Below, one piece after another: positions 1 to 8,035 of a stretch of 64,000 nt of DNA (the first letter of the stretch is position 1; the number at the start of each line of letters is the position of its first letter). The notes under the pieces were generated by a model that saw nothing but the letters and a program-made list of their open reading frames with translations, did no database searches and was not told the DNA's origin. This DNA comes from Pararhodobacter marinus (GTDB lineage Bacteria > Pseudomonadota > Alphaproteobacteria > Rhodobacterales > Rhodobacteraceae). The position numbers and the translations under genes are program-made. The stretch lies in assembly GCF_003122215.1 (NCBI RefSeq), contig NZ_QEYD01000008.1, positions 124,001 through 188,000 on the forward strand, read 5' to 3'.

Positions 1-2037
1 CCCGCCGAAAATCGACAGGCCCGGCAGGCTGGAGGCCAGCGTCACCACCAGCCCGGCGAGCAGAATCAGCGTCGTCGCCGCCATCGGCGGCCCGGCTTCG
101 TGCACGGCCTGCGTCACGCGCCCGGCGGTGTCGCCCCGCGCCAGCCGGAAGCGGTTGAGGAAATGCAGTGTGTCGTCGATGGCGATCCCGAACGCGACGG
201 TCAGCGCGATCATGTTCATGATCGTGACCTCGCGACCCAGAAGGACCAGCCACGCCTCGACCCCCATGATCGGGATCAGGTTCGCCACCAGCCCCGCCAG
301 CGCCAGCCGGATCGAGCGATAGACCAGCGCGACCAGCAGGGTGATCGACAGGATCGTTGCGTAAAGCCCGAAGCGCAGGCTCTCGACGATGCGGGGGCCT
401 TCGACCAGCAGCGCATAGCCGGGACCGACGACGTGGGTCTCGGCTGCCAGTCCGGCCCCGGCGAGCCGGGTTTCCAGCGCCGACAGGGCCTCGTCGGCGC
501 GGATGTCGCGGGCGGCGATGGGCATCTGGACAGGCAGGGCATGGGCGCTGCCGTCCTGCGCGGACATCCGTTCCAGCATCCGCGCGCCGGCTTCGCCTTC
601 GGTAAAGGCTGCGGCGTCGGGGCCGTAGATCGCGTTCGCCGCTCGGCGCACCCGGTCGAGCGGCGCGTCGGGATCGGCCTCGACCACGACCAGCATCCGG
701 TCCGAACCCAGCCCGCTATCGTCCATCATCGCCAGCGCCTCGGTCACCGGGGCGCCCTGCGGCAGGTAATCGGCATAGCGGAACCCCACTTCCGAGCGGC
801 TCTGCAACGCCCAGACCCCGCCCAGAAGCCCGAGAGCAAGCACCGCCACGAGACGCCCGTGCCGCGACAGGGCCAGCGCGGGCGGCACGATGCGCGAAAA
901 GAGGCCCGGCGCCCGCGTGCCCGCGCGCGGCACGCCCAGCGCCCACATCAGCACCGGCGTCATCGCCAGAACGGCGATCAGGCACAGCACCATTCCCACC
1001 GCCCCGGCCCAGGCCATCGCGTTGAGCGAGGGCGAGTCGGGCAAGGCCAGCGAGGCAAAGGCAATGAGCGTCGTCAGCGAGGTGAACGCAGCCGCCGGGG
1101 CGGTCTGCGCCAGCGCCCGCGCCAGCCCTTCGGCGCGGGGCGTATCCGACGACAGCGCCCCGATCGCCGCGTGGTAGACATGGATCGAATCCGAGAAGGC
1201 CAGCACGATCAGCACGACCGGCAGCGCCCCCATCAGCGGGTCGATGGCGGTGCCCGTCGCGCCGAGAAAGCCCAGAAACCACACGAGGCCCGCGATGGGC
1301 GGCAGCGAGATCACCGCCACCGCCCGCACCGACCGGAACAGCACCGCCGAAACCAGCAGGCAGATCACCACGGCGGCAGGCACAAGGACGCGAAGATCGT
1401 GGATCAGCTCGACCGCGATGGCACGCTGGACTTCCAGCAGGCCCACGGGCGTGACGTCGAGCTCCGGCACGCTGCCGGCGGCGGCCATGACGCGCGCGGC
1501 AAAACCGTCGCCCGCCGCGCCCCGCTCGGCCGCGACCGAGATCAGCGTGGCGTCGAGGCTTTCGGACAGGATCTGCGCCGCAAGCGGGCTTTCCGCGCGC
1601 ATCAATTGCAGCCGTGCTGCGGGGGACAGTCCGGCCAGTTCCGGCCCGCTCAGCCACGCGCCGGTGCGCCCCGGTGCGGGCAGTCCGGGCAGCGAGATCA
1701 CCTGCGCCACGCCATCGACGAATTGCAGCTCCAGCACAAGGTTTTCCAGCGCCGTGAGCGCCGCGTCGCTGGCGAAACTCGGCGCGCGGACGAGCAGCAC
1801 CTCTTCGGCGCGGAACGGGGCGAAACGTTCGGAATAGCGGGTCATCGCCTGCGCGCCCTGCGTCTGGCTGCCGATCAGCCCGGACAGGTCCACCGCGACG
1901 CGGATCTGCGTGGTTTGCCAGAGCGCCAGAAGGGTGATCAGCACCAGCGCAAGGGCCGGGATCAGCGGGCGCGCGAGCAGCCGCGCGAACACGCGCGTCA
2001 GGCCCTGTTCATGCTCTGCTGCCCGTGCCGTCGCCAT
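1..2037 (-). CDS. RND/MMPL-family exporter, 3' end outside window
   Basis: The minus strand reads without a stop from an ATG at 2037 to the left edge, giving 679 residues of a large membrane protein. It shows one N-terminal membrane helix, a periplasmic loop, a block of helices near residues 190-350, a second loop, and a second helix block containing a GIAIDDTLHF motif. This two-fold layout is that of RND/MMPL (SSD-like) permeases, which export lipids, hopanoids or hydrophobic compounds. No fusion-protein or outer-membrane partner is visible. It lies 56 bp behind the nrtA-like gene on the same strand and could be cotranscribed. Substrate is unknown; the C-terminus lies outside the window. Confidence 0.85.
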   Translation of the reverse strand, partial: MATARAAEHEQGLTRVFARLLARPLIPALALVLITLLALWQTTQIRVAVDLSGLIGSQTQGAQAMTRYSERFAPFRAEEVLLVRAPSFASDAALTALENLVLELQFVDGVAQVISLPGLPAPGRTGAWLSGPELAGLSPAARLQLMRAESPLAAQILSESLDATLISVAAERGAAGDGFAARVMAAAGSVPELDVTPVGLLEVQRAIAVELIHDLRVLVPAAVVICLLVSAVLFRSVRAVAVISLPPIAGLVWFLGFLGATGTAIDPLMGALPVVLIVLAFSDSIHVYHAAIGALSSDTPRAEGLARALAQTAPAAAFTSLTTLIAFASLALPDSPSLNAMAWAGAVGMVLCLIAVLAMTPVLMWALGVPRAGTRAPGLFSRIVPPALALSRHGRLVAVLALGLLGGVWALQSRSEVGFRYADYLPQGAPVTEALAMMDDSGLGSDRMLVVVEADPDAPLDRVRRAANAIYGPDAAAFTEGEAGARMLERMSAQDGSAHALPVQMPIAARDIRADEALSALETRLAGAGLAAETHVVGPGYALLVEGPRIVESLRFGLYATILSITLLVALVYRSIRLALAGLVANLIPIMGVEAWLVLLGREVTIMNMIALTVAFGIAIDDTLHFLNRFRLARGDTAGRVTQAVHEAGPPMAATTLILLAGLVVTLASSLPGLSIFGG

Positions 2038-2093
2038 GCGCGCAAGGTATCACGCGGCGGACCCCCGGCAAGGGCGGGCACCGGCGTGCCGCG

Positions 2094-3464
2094 TCACCCG
2101 TCCTGCGCCTCGTCCCTGACGCGTTGCGCGCCGGTCAGGCCCAGCGGCAGGCTGTCGATATAGGTGTTTGGCGCGCGGCCGTCATAGGGGATGCCGTCAA
2201 ACAGCGTGACCGGCGGGCGGAAGCCGTCCGAGTCGAGCGGGAAGTCCTCGGGCCGGGCGAGCCCGTCGCGGATCAGGCTGCGGGCGGCGTCGCTGTAGAT
2301 GTCGGGCCGATAGACCGACGCGGCGATGTCGGCATACCACTGATCGGTCTGGGCCTGCGGGATCTGCCCCCAGCGGCGCATCTGCGTCAGGTACCAGATC
2401 GCGTCCGAATAAAACGGATAGGTCGCGTAGCCGCGAAAGAAGACGTTGAAATCGGGCACGGCGCGCATGTCGCCCGGCTCATACTCGAACGTCCCGGTCA
2501 TCGAGGCCGCGATCACCTCCGTTTCCGCGCCCACATAGTCCGACCGGCTCAGGATCTCGGCCGCCGCGCGCCGGTTGGCGTTGTCATCCGCATCGAGCCA
2601 CATCGCCGCGCGGATCAGCGCACGCAGGATCGCGCGGGTGGTGTTGGGATAGGCCTCGGCGAAATCGGCGCGCAGGCCGAAGACCTTTTCGGGATTGTCG
2701 GCCCAGATCTGGTAATCGGTGATCACCGCCACGCCGATCCCGCGTTGCACGGCGGCCTGGTTCCAGGGCTCGCCCACGCAATAGCCAGAGATCGTCCCCG
2801 CTTCGAGCGCGGCGGTCATCTGCGGCGGGGGCGTCACCGACAGGAAGACATCGGCGCCGATCTGGCCCGAGGCATCGTGCGGCGCGTAGAGACCCGGATG
2901 CAGCCCGCCCGCGGCCAGCCAGTAGCGCAGCTCGTAATTATGGGTCGAGACGGGGAACACCATTCCCATGTCGAAACGGCGGCCTTCCTCGCGGAACGCC
3001 CGCACGACGGGCGCCAGCGCGGCGGCGCTGATGGGATGGGCGGGGCGGCCATCGGGCCTGGACGGGACATGCGGGCGCATCATCTGCCAGACCTCGTTCG
3101 AGACGGTGATGCCGTTGCCGTTCAGATCCATCGACAGGGGCGTGACGATATGCGCCTGCGGACCGTAGCCGATGGTCGCGGCCAACGGCTGGCCCGCCAG
3201 CATATGCGCTCCCTGCAAGGTGCCCGCGATCACCCCGTCCAGAAGGATGCGCCAGTTGGCCTGCGCTTCCAGCGTGACGCTCAGCCCTTCCTCGGCGAAA
3301 TAGCCGCGTTCCAGCGCGATGGCGAGCGGCGCCATGTCGGTCAGCTTGATGAAGCCGAAGGTCAGCGCGCGGATTTCCGGTTCCCGGGCATGGCTTGCCA
3401 GGGCAGGCGCCGGGGCGCCCACAAGAAGCACCCATCCCAGTAGGAATGACAGGAAGCGGTTCAT
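2094..3464 (-). CDS. nrtA: NrtA/CmpA-type nitrate-binding periplasmic protein
   Basis: This 456-residue protein begins with a signal peptide (hydrophobic stretch ending APALA) and continues with the substrate-binding fold of nitrate/bicarbonate ABC transporters; length and features such as GYCVGEPWN and FEYEPGD fit NrtA. The start is the ATG at 3464, preceded by AAGGA. The signal peptide argues for a periplasmic transport protein rather than the cytoplasmic sensor NasS. No nrtB, nrtC or nasT lies in the window, and the next gene on the strand is an RND/MMPL exporter, so its permease is elsewhere or it has another role. A terminator hairpin in its leader suggests control by antitermination. 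The divergent molybdate genes fit a nitrate-reduction context. Confidence 0.82.
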   Translation of the reverse strand: MNRFLSFLLGWVLLVGAPAPALASHAREPEIRALTFGFIKLTDMAPLAIALERGYFAEEGLSVTLEAQANWRILLDGVIAGTLQGAHMLAGQPLAATIGYGPQAHIVTPLSMDLNGNGITVSNEVWQMMRPHVPSRPDGRPAHPISAAALAPVVRAFREEGRRFDMGMVFPVSTHNYELRYWLAAGGLHPGLYAPHDASGQIGADVFLSVTPPPQMTAALEAGTISGYCVGEPWNQAAVQRGIGVAVITDYQIWADNPEKVFGLRADFAEAYPNTTRAILRALIRAAMWLDADDNANRRAAAEILSRSDYVGAETEVIAASMTGTFEYEPGDMRAVPDFNVFFRGYATYPFYSDAIWYLTQMRRWGQIPQAQTDQWYADIAASVYRPDIYSDAARSLIRDGLARPEDFPLDSDGFRPPVTLFDGIPYDGRAPNTYIDSLPLGLTGAQRVRDEAQDG

Positions 3465-3528
3465 GGTCACGTCCTTTCCGGTCCCCGCGACGCCGGGGCG
3501 GCTGAAAGGATGCGCGCCAAAGACTGAG

Positions 3529-3585
3529 AAAAGAAAAACAGCCGCCGACAGATCCTGCGGGAGGAGGCAGGCGGTCGCGCGGCTG
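3529..3585 (-). terminator. Leader terminator/attenuator upstream of nrtA
   Basis: On the minus strand CAGCCGC (3579-3585) pairs with GCGGCTG (3539-3545). An inner stem CCTGC/GCAGG sits between them, and the hairpin is followed at once by TTTTTCTTTT (3529-3538). This is a good intrinsic terminator placed about 65 nt before the nrtA start, inside the leader and not after a gene. Nitrate assimilation operons in this group are often controlled by antitermination through the ANTAR protein NasT; that link is inference here, because no nasT is visible and I could not identify the paired hexaloops. Confidence 0.7.
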
Positions 3586-3701
3586 TGCTCAGATATCCCC
3601 GATGGCGGGAAGAGGTCTTTGTTTCCTATGGTTTCGTTTATCCGGCCGATCCGGGACAAGGTACAGGCCAAAGCCGCCGGCGCGGGGCCCGGGATGCGGC
3701 G

Positions 3702-3717
3702 GTGCAGAAAACTGCAC
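3702..3717. promoter_or_regulatory. Perfect palindrome between nrtA and the mod genes
   Basis: GTGCAG and CTGCAC flank a 4-bp spacer, making a perfect 6-bp inverted repeat in the 374-bp divergent intergenic region. It could be an operator for the nrtA promoter or a small RNA hairpin in the leader. It does not match the usual NtrC site order well. Nothing else in the rest of this gap resembles a gene. Confidence 0.4.
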
Positions 3718-3838
3718 GGCATTTGATCGGAAAACCGGTCCCGGCGCGCTGCCCGGTCAAAGAACCGGCTCTCGGCGAACGAATCGCCGCAGCGCCAAGC
3801 CGCTTGCATGCGCCGCCTTCCTGGTCCCAAGGTGACGC

Positions 3839-4210
3839 ATGAGCCAACCTGACGATCCCGCCCGCCTGCGCCTGCGCCTTCTGTTCCCGCCCGATGTCAT
3901 GCTGGGGCCGGGCAAGGCCGATCTGCTGGAGCATATCGCCGAGACCGGGTCGATTTCCGGCGCGGGGCGCGCGATGGGCATGAGCTACAAACGCGCCTGG
4001 AGCCTTGTCGAAGAGATGAACGCCGCGTTTCGCGAGCCTCTCGTGCTGAGCGTGCGCGGGGGCGCGTCGGGGGGCGGGGCGTCGCTCAGCGACACGGGCG
4101 AGGCGGTGCTGGCGCATTACCGCAAGGTCGTTGCCCTGGCCGCCTCTGCCGCCAAGGACGAGATCGCGGCGATCCGCGCGCTCCTGAGCGATATTCCCGA
4201 TGAGAAATAA
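3839..4210 (+). CDS. ModE-like winged-HTH protein without molybdate-binding domain
   Basis: This 123-residue protein matches the N-terminal LysR-type winged helix-turn-helix of ModE (LLEHIAETGSISGAGRAMGMSYKRAW at about residues 29-54, split by the turn), the domain that binds Mo-boxes. Full ModE is about 260 residues and carries two C-terminal TOBE/Mop domains that bind molybdate; those are absent here. It sits directly before modABC and divergent from nrtA, so a role in controlling one or both is likely. It may respond to molybdate through another protein or act as a constitutive DNA binder. The ATG at 3839 was chosen; no strong ribosome binding site is evident. Confidence 0.8.
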   Translation: MSQPDDPARLRLRLLFPPDVMLGPGKADLLEHIAETGSISGAGRAMGMSYKRAWSLVEEMNAAFREPLVLSVRGGASGGGASLSDTGEAVLAHYRKVVALAASAAKDEIAAIRALLSDIPDEK

Positions 4211-4237
4211 CGCTTGCCTCGCCGGCGCATGGCTGCA

Positions 4238-4257
4238 ATATGTTCGACGAAACATAT
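4238..4257. promoter_or_regulatory. Mo-box-like operator before modA
   Basis: ATATGTT and AACATAT flank a 6-bp spacer, a perfect 7-bp inverted repeat. Its ATAT-N-ATAT architecture with C/G-rich flanks resembles ModE-binding Mo-boxes described in Rhodobacter and E. coli. It lies between the stop of the HTH gene and modA, ending 17 bp before the modA ATG, where a bound repressor could block modA transcription. Confidence 0.65.
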
Positions 4258-4274
4258 CGCTGTCGAGGTCGCCC

Positions 4275-5027
4275 ATGTCCGTCCGCTTCGCTCTTGCCGC
4301 TGCGCTTCTTGTCGCGTCCCCCGTCGGCGCCCAGACAATAACAGTCTTCGCCGCCGCCAGCCTGGCCGATGCGCTGACCGAGGCGGCGGCACGCTACGAA
4401 GACGAGACCGGCACCGAGGCCACGCTCGCCTTCGCCGGCTCCTCGGCGCTGGCGCGGCAGATCCAGCAGGGCGCGCCCGCCGATCTGTTCATCTCGGCCA
4501 ATACCGACTGGATGGACACGCTGGCCGCCGAGGGTCTGATCGCGTCCGAAACCCGCATCGACCTGCTGGGCAATTCGCTGGTGCTGATCGCGCCCGCCCC
4601 GGCCGAGCCCATCACCCCGGACGCGCTGGACCTGCCCGCGCTTCTGGGGAACGGGCGGCTGGCCATGGCGCTGCTCGACGCGGTGCCCGCAGGCATCTAC
4701 GGGCAGGCCGCGCTTGAAAGCCTTGGCCAATGGGAAGCGGTGCAGGGGCAGGTCGCGCAGGGCGACAACGTGCGCGCGGCTCTGGCCTTCGTCGCCACCG
4801 GGGCGGCGCCGCTGGGCATCGTCTATGGCACCGATGCCGCCGCCGAGCCGCGCGTTTCGGTGGTGATGACCTTCCCCGAGGGCAGCTATCCCGCGATCCG
4901 CTACCCCGCCGCCGTCACTGCCGACGCCGCGCAGCCCGAAGCGGTGGGCGCGTTCCTTGACTGGCTGGCAAGCGCCCCCGCGCAGGCGATCTTCGCCCGT
5001 CACGGCTTTTCCCGCCCCGGCGCGTGA
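4275..5027 (+). CDS. modA: Molybdate ABC transporter, periplasmic binding protein ModA
   Basis: The 250-residue product has an N-terminal signal peptide (about residues 1-17, ending VGAQ) and the ModA signature FAAASLADAL followed by FAGSSALARQIQQGAPADLF, which line the oxyanion pocket. It captures molybdate (and tungstate) in the periplasm for ModBC. A longer reading from 4200 is possible, but it would put the signal peptide inside and would span the Mo-box, so the ATG at 4275, preceded by GAGG, is preferred. The stop codon directly precedes the modB ATG, so modABC is one operon. Confidence 0.93.
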   Translation: MSVRFALAAALLVASPVGAQTITVFAAASLADALTEAAARYEDETGTEATLAFAGSSALARQIQQGAPADLFISANTDWMDTLAAEGLIASETRIDLLGNSLVLIAPAPAEPITPDALDLPALLGNGRLAMALLDAVPAGIYGQAALESLGQWEAVQGQVAQGDNVRAALAFVATGAAPLGIVYGTDAAAEPRVSVVMTFPEGSYPAIRYPAAVTADAAQPEAVGAFLDWLASAPAQAIFARHGFSRPGA

Positions 5028-5720
5028 ATGGAGTGGCTGGGCCCCGAGGAATGGCAAGCCGTCGCCCTGTCGCTGAAAGTGGCGATCTGGGCGACGCTGG
5101 TGTCGCTGCCCCTGGGGATCCTTGCCGCGCATGTCCTCTCGCGGCGTGACTTTCCGGGCAAGGCGCTGCTCAACGGGATCATCCACCTGCCGCTGATCCT
5201 GCCGCCGGTGGTGACCGGTTACCTGCTGTTGCTGGGGTTCGGCCCGCGTGGTCCCATCGGTGCGCTGCTTGAACCCCTCGGCATCGTTTTCGCCTTCCGC
5301 TGGACCGGGGCTGCGCTGGCCGCCGGGATCATGGCCTTTCCGCTGATGGTCCGCGCGATCCGGCTGTCTTTCGACGCGGTCGATCCCAGGCTGGAAGAGG
5401 CCGCCTCGACGCTGGGGGCCTCGCGCGTCTGGGTCTTCCTGACCGTGACGCTGCCGCTCATCCTGCCCGGCGTGCTGGCCGGCGCGGTGCTGGCCTTCGC
5501 CAAGGCGATGGGCGAATTCGGCGCGACCATCACCTTCGTGTCCAACATCCCCGGTCAGACCCAGACGCTGCCCTCGGCCATCTATACTTTCCTTCAGGTT
5601 CCGGGCGGCGAAGCCTCGGCCATGCGGCTGGTTCTGGTGTCCATCGTGATCGCCATGGGCGCGCTTCTGGCCTCTGAAATGCTGGCGCGGCGGGTGCAGA
5701 AACGGGTGAGTGGCACATGA
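5028..5720 (+). CDS. modB: Molybdate ABC transporter permease ModB
   Basis: This 230-residue inner-membrane protein has about five predicted membrane segments and the EAA loop (EEAASTLGASRVWVFLTVTL, about residues 123-142) that contacts the ATPase. Length and sequence fit ModB. It forms the molybdate channel with ModC. The start abuts modA with no gap, and the last bases overlap modC by 4 bp, a sign of translational coupling. Confidence 0.95.
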   Translation: MEWLGPEEWQAVALSLKVAIWATLVSLPLGILAAHVLSRRDFPGKALLNGIIHLPLILPPVVTGYLLLLGFGPRGPIGALLEPLGIVFAFRWTGAALAAGIMAFPLMVRAIRLSFDAVDPRLEEAASTLGASRVWVFLTVTLPLILPGVLAGAVLAFAKAMGEFGATITFVSNIPGQTQTLPSAIYTFLQVPGGEASAMRLVLVSIVIAMGALLASEMLARRVQKRVSGT

Positions 5721-6820
5721 GCCTGCAGGTTGCGATCACCCATCGGCAGGGCGCCTTCACGCTCGACGCCGCGTTCGAGGCGCCGCCCGGAATCACCGTG
5801 CTGTTCGGATGCTCGGGCAGCGGGAAGACCACGCTGATAAACGCGGTCGCCGGGTTGCAGCGCCCGCAGGCGGGGCGGATCGTGCTGGATGGACAGCCGG
5901 TCTTCGACAGCGCGGCCGGTGTTTTCCTGCCGCCCCATCGCCGCAGGCTGGGCTATGTGTTTCAGGAAGGCCGGCTGTTCCCGCATCTGAGCGTGCGTCA
6001 GAACCTGACCTATGGTCGCTGGTTCGCGCCGCGTCGCGCGCGGGCTGCCGAGAAGGCCGAGTTCGACCGGATCGTCGACATGCTGGGCATCGGCCCGCTT
6101 CTGGAGCGTCGCCCCGCCGCGCTGTCGGGGGGCGAGAAACAGCGCGTGGCCATCGGGCGCGCGCTGCTGGCCCGGCCCGGCCTGATCCTGGCCGATGAGC
6201 CGCTCGCCGCGCTGGACGAGGCCCGGAAATCCGAGATCCTGCCCTATTTCGAGCGTCTGCGCGGCGAGGTGCCGATCCTTTATGTCAGCCATTCCGCCGC
6301 CGAGGTCGCGCGGCTGGCCACGACCATCGTCGTGCTCGATCAGGGCCGGGTCATCCGGCAGGGACCGGCGGCCGAGGTGCTGGCAGACCCCGCCGTCACG
6401 CCCATGGGCGCGCGGGCGGCGGGGGCGCTTCTGGTGGCGACCGTCCTGCGTCATCACGCGGACGGATTGAGCGAGTTGGATCTGGGCGGCGTGCCCCTGT
6501 TCCTGCCGCGCGTGGCGCAGGCTCCGGGCAGCCGGTTGCGCCTGCGGATCGCCGCGCATGACGTGATCCTGTCGCGTCGGCGGCCCGAGGGACTGTCCGC
6601 GCTCAACATCCTGCCCGCCACGGTGCACGAGGTCCGGCCCGGCGACGGGCCGGGCGCGATCGTCTCGCTCGATACGGCGGCGGGGCGGATGCTGGCGCGG
6701 ATCACCCGCCGCTCGGCGCAGGCGCTGGACCTGGTGCCGGGTGTCGCCTGCCACGCGATTCTGAAAAGCGTGGCCGTCGCGCCCGAGGATATCGGCACCC
6801 CGCAAGAGCGGGCGACCTAG
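5717..6820 (+). CDS. modC: Molybdate ABC transporter ATPase ModC
   Basis: The 367-residue protein carries Walker A GCSGSGKTT (residues 31-39), the ABC signature LSGGE (136-140), Walker B LILADEP (156-162) and a C-terminal region of about 100 residues consistent with the TOBE/Mop molybdate-binding domain of ModC. It powers uptake by ModB. Walker A has Cys32, a substitution common in ModC. The start overlaps the modB stop by 4 bp. The TOBE domain could supply the molybdate sensing that the upstream HTH protein lacks, which is inference. Confidence 0.95.
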   Translation: MSLQVAITHRQGAFTLDAAFEAPPGITVLFGCSGSGKTTLINAVAGLQRPQAGRIVLDGQPVFDSAAGVFLPPHRRRLGYVFQEGRLFPHLSVRQNLTYGRWFAPRRARAAEKAEFDRIVDMLGIGPLLERRPAALSGGEKQRVAIGRALLARPGLILADEPLAALDEARKSEILPYFERLRGEVPILYVSHSAAEVARLATTIVVLDQGRVIRQGPAAEVLADPAVTPMGARAAGALLVATVLRHHADGLSELDLGGVPLFLPRVAQAPGSRLRLRIAAHDVILSRRRPEGLSALNILPATVHEVRPGDGPGAIVSLDTAAGRMLARITRRSAQALDLVPGVACHAILKSVAVAPEDIGTPQERAT

Positions 6821-6910
6821 CGGCGCTTGCCCATATTCCCGCTTTGTTCTTCCCTGCGCCGGGCGCAGCCTGTATAGTGGCACCGAAGGCGGGCACCGGA
6901 GGGCCAGGCC

Positions 6911-8035
6911 ATGGACGGCGCGGACAGCTTCAGGGATCTTCAGCAGGCGGGCGGCGCCATGCCGCAGCGCAAGATCATCCATGTCGACATGGACGCCTTC
7001 TATGCCTCGGTCGAACAGCGCGACGATCCCGATCTGCGCGGCAAGCCCGTCGCCGTGGGCGGTGCCGGTCCGCGCGGCGTGGTGGCGGCGGCCAGCTACG
7101 AAGCGCGGCAATTCGGCGTCCGCTCGGCCATGCCCTCGGTCACGGCGCGGCGCAAATGTCCCGAGCTGATCTTCGTGCGCGCCCGCTTCGATGTCTATCG
7201 CGCGGTTTCGGCCCAGATCCGCGAGATCTTTGCCGAGCATACCGACCTGATCGAGCCTCTGTCGCTGGACGAAGCCTATCTCGACGTGACCGAGAACAAG
7301 CAGGGCATCGGCTCGGCCACGGAACTGGCGCAGGTGATCCGCGCCCGGATCAAGGAGGTGACGGGCCTCAATGCCTCGGCCGGGATCAGCTATTGCAAGT
7401 TTCTGGCCAAGATCGCTTCCGACCTGAACAAACCCAATGGGCAGGCCGTCATCCGCCCCAGCCAGGGCGCCGATTTCGTGGCGGCCCTGCCGGTGAAGAA
7501 ATTCCACGGCGTGGGCCCCGCAACGGCGAACAAGATGGCGCGGCTGGGGATCGAGACGGGCGCCGATCTGCGCGCCAAGCCGCTTGAGTTCCTGACCCGG
7601 CATTTCGGCAAGTCGGGCAGCTGGTATTACCGCATTTCGCGCGGCATCGACGAGCGCGAGGTCAAGGCGCATCGCGAGCGGAAATCCGTGGGGTCCGAAG
7701 ATACCTTCATGGAAGATATCCACGACATCGCCCGCGCGCGCGACGAGATCGCTGCGCTGGGCGCGCGGGTCTGGCGGCATACCTGCGACAAGGATCTGAA
7801 GGCCCGCACCGTCGTGCTGAAGGTGAAGTACAACGATTTCCAGCAGATCACCCGCTCGCGCACGCTGCAGGTGCCCTTCGCGTCGCAAGACGACATGCTG
7901 TCGCTCGTCAACGCGATGCTCGAGCCGCTTTTTCCCACGCCCAAGGGGATCCGGTTGCTGGGTGTGACCCTGTCGACGCTGAGCCGCGACGCGCCCGAGA
8001 GCGATGACGAGGGCGGGCAGCTATCCTTCTGGTGA
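6911..8035 (+). CDS. dinB: DNA polymerase IV (Y-family, translesion)
   Basis: This 374-residue protein has the Y-family polymerase motifs HVDMDAFYASVE near the N-terminus and PLSLDEAYLDVT (catalytic acidic residues), a fingers/thumb region, a little-finger domain, and a C-terminal QLSFW that resembles the beta-clamp binding motif. It copies damaged DNA with low fidelity. The ATG at 6911 has GGAGGG 7 bp upstream; an internal ATG at 6959 would give the usual short N-terminus. I found no GTTC-N7-GTTC LexA box in front. Its last 15 bp overlap the 3' end of the convergent LysR gene. Confidence 0.95.
   Translation: MDGADSFRDLQQAGGAMPQRKIIHVDMDAFYASVEQRDDPDLRGKPVAVGGAGPRGVVAAASYEARQFGVRSAMPSVTARRKCPELIFVRARFDVYRAVSAQIREIFAEHTDLIEPLSLDEAYLDVTENKQGIGSATELAQVIRARIKEVTGLNASAGISYCKFLAKIASDLNKPNGQAVIRPSQGADFVAALPVKKFHGVGPATANKMARLGIETGADLRAKPLEFLTRHFGKSGSWYYRISRGIDEREVKAHRERKSVGSEDTFMEDIHDIARARDEIAALGARVWRHTCDKDLKARTVVLKVKYNDFQQITRSRTLQVPFASQDDMLSLVNAMLEPLFPTPKGIRLLGVTLSTLSRDAPESDDEGGQLSFW

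Noticed and set aside
100-2163. A 687-codon plus-strand open frame rich in Arg, Gln and His
   Set aside because: It is antisense to the RND/MMPL exporter, whose membrane-protein sequence is clearly the real one. High GC makes long empty frames common on the other strand.
3465-3838. Small frames of 60-85 codons in the nrtA/mod intergenic region
   Set aside because: They lack ribosome binding sites and family features and run across the leader hairpin.
6841-6910. LexA box before dinB
   Set aside because: One GTTC occurs, but the second half of GTTC-N7-GTTC is missing.
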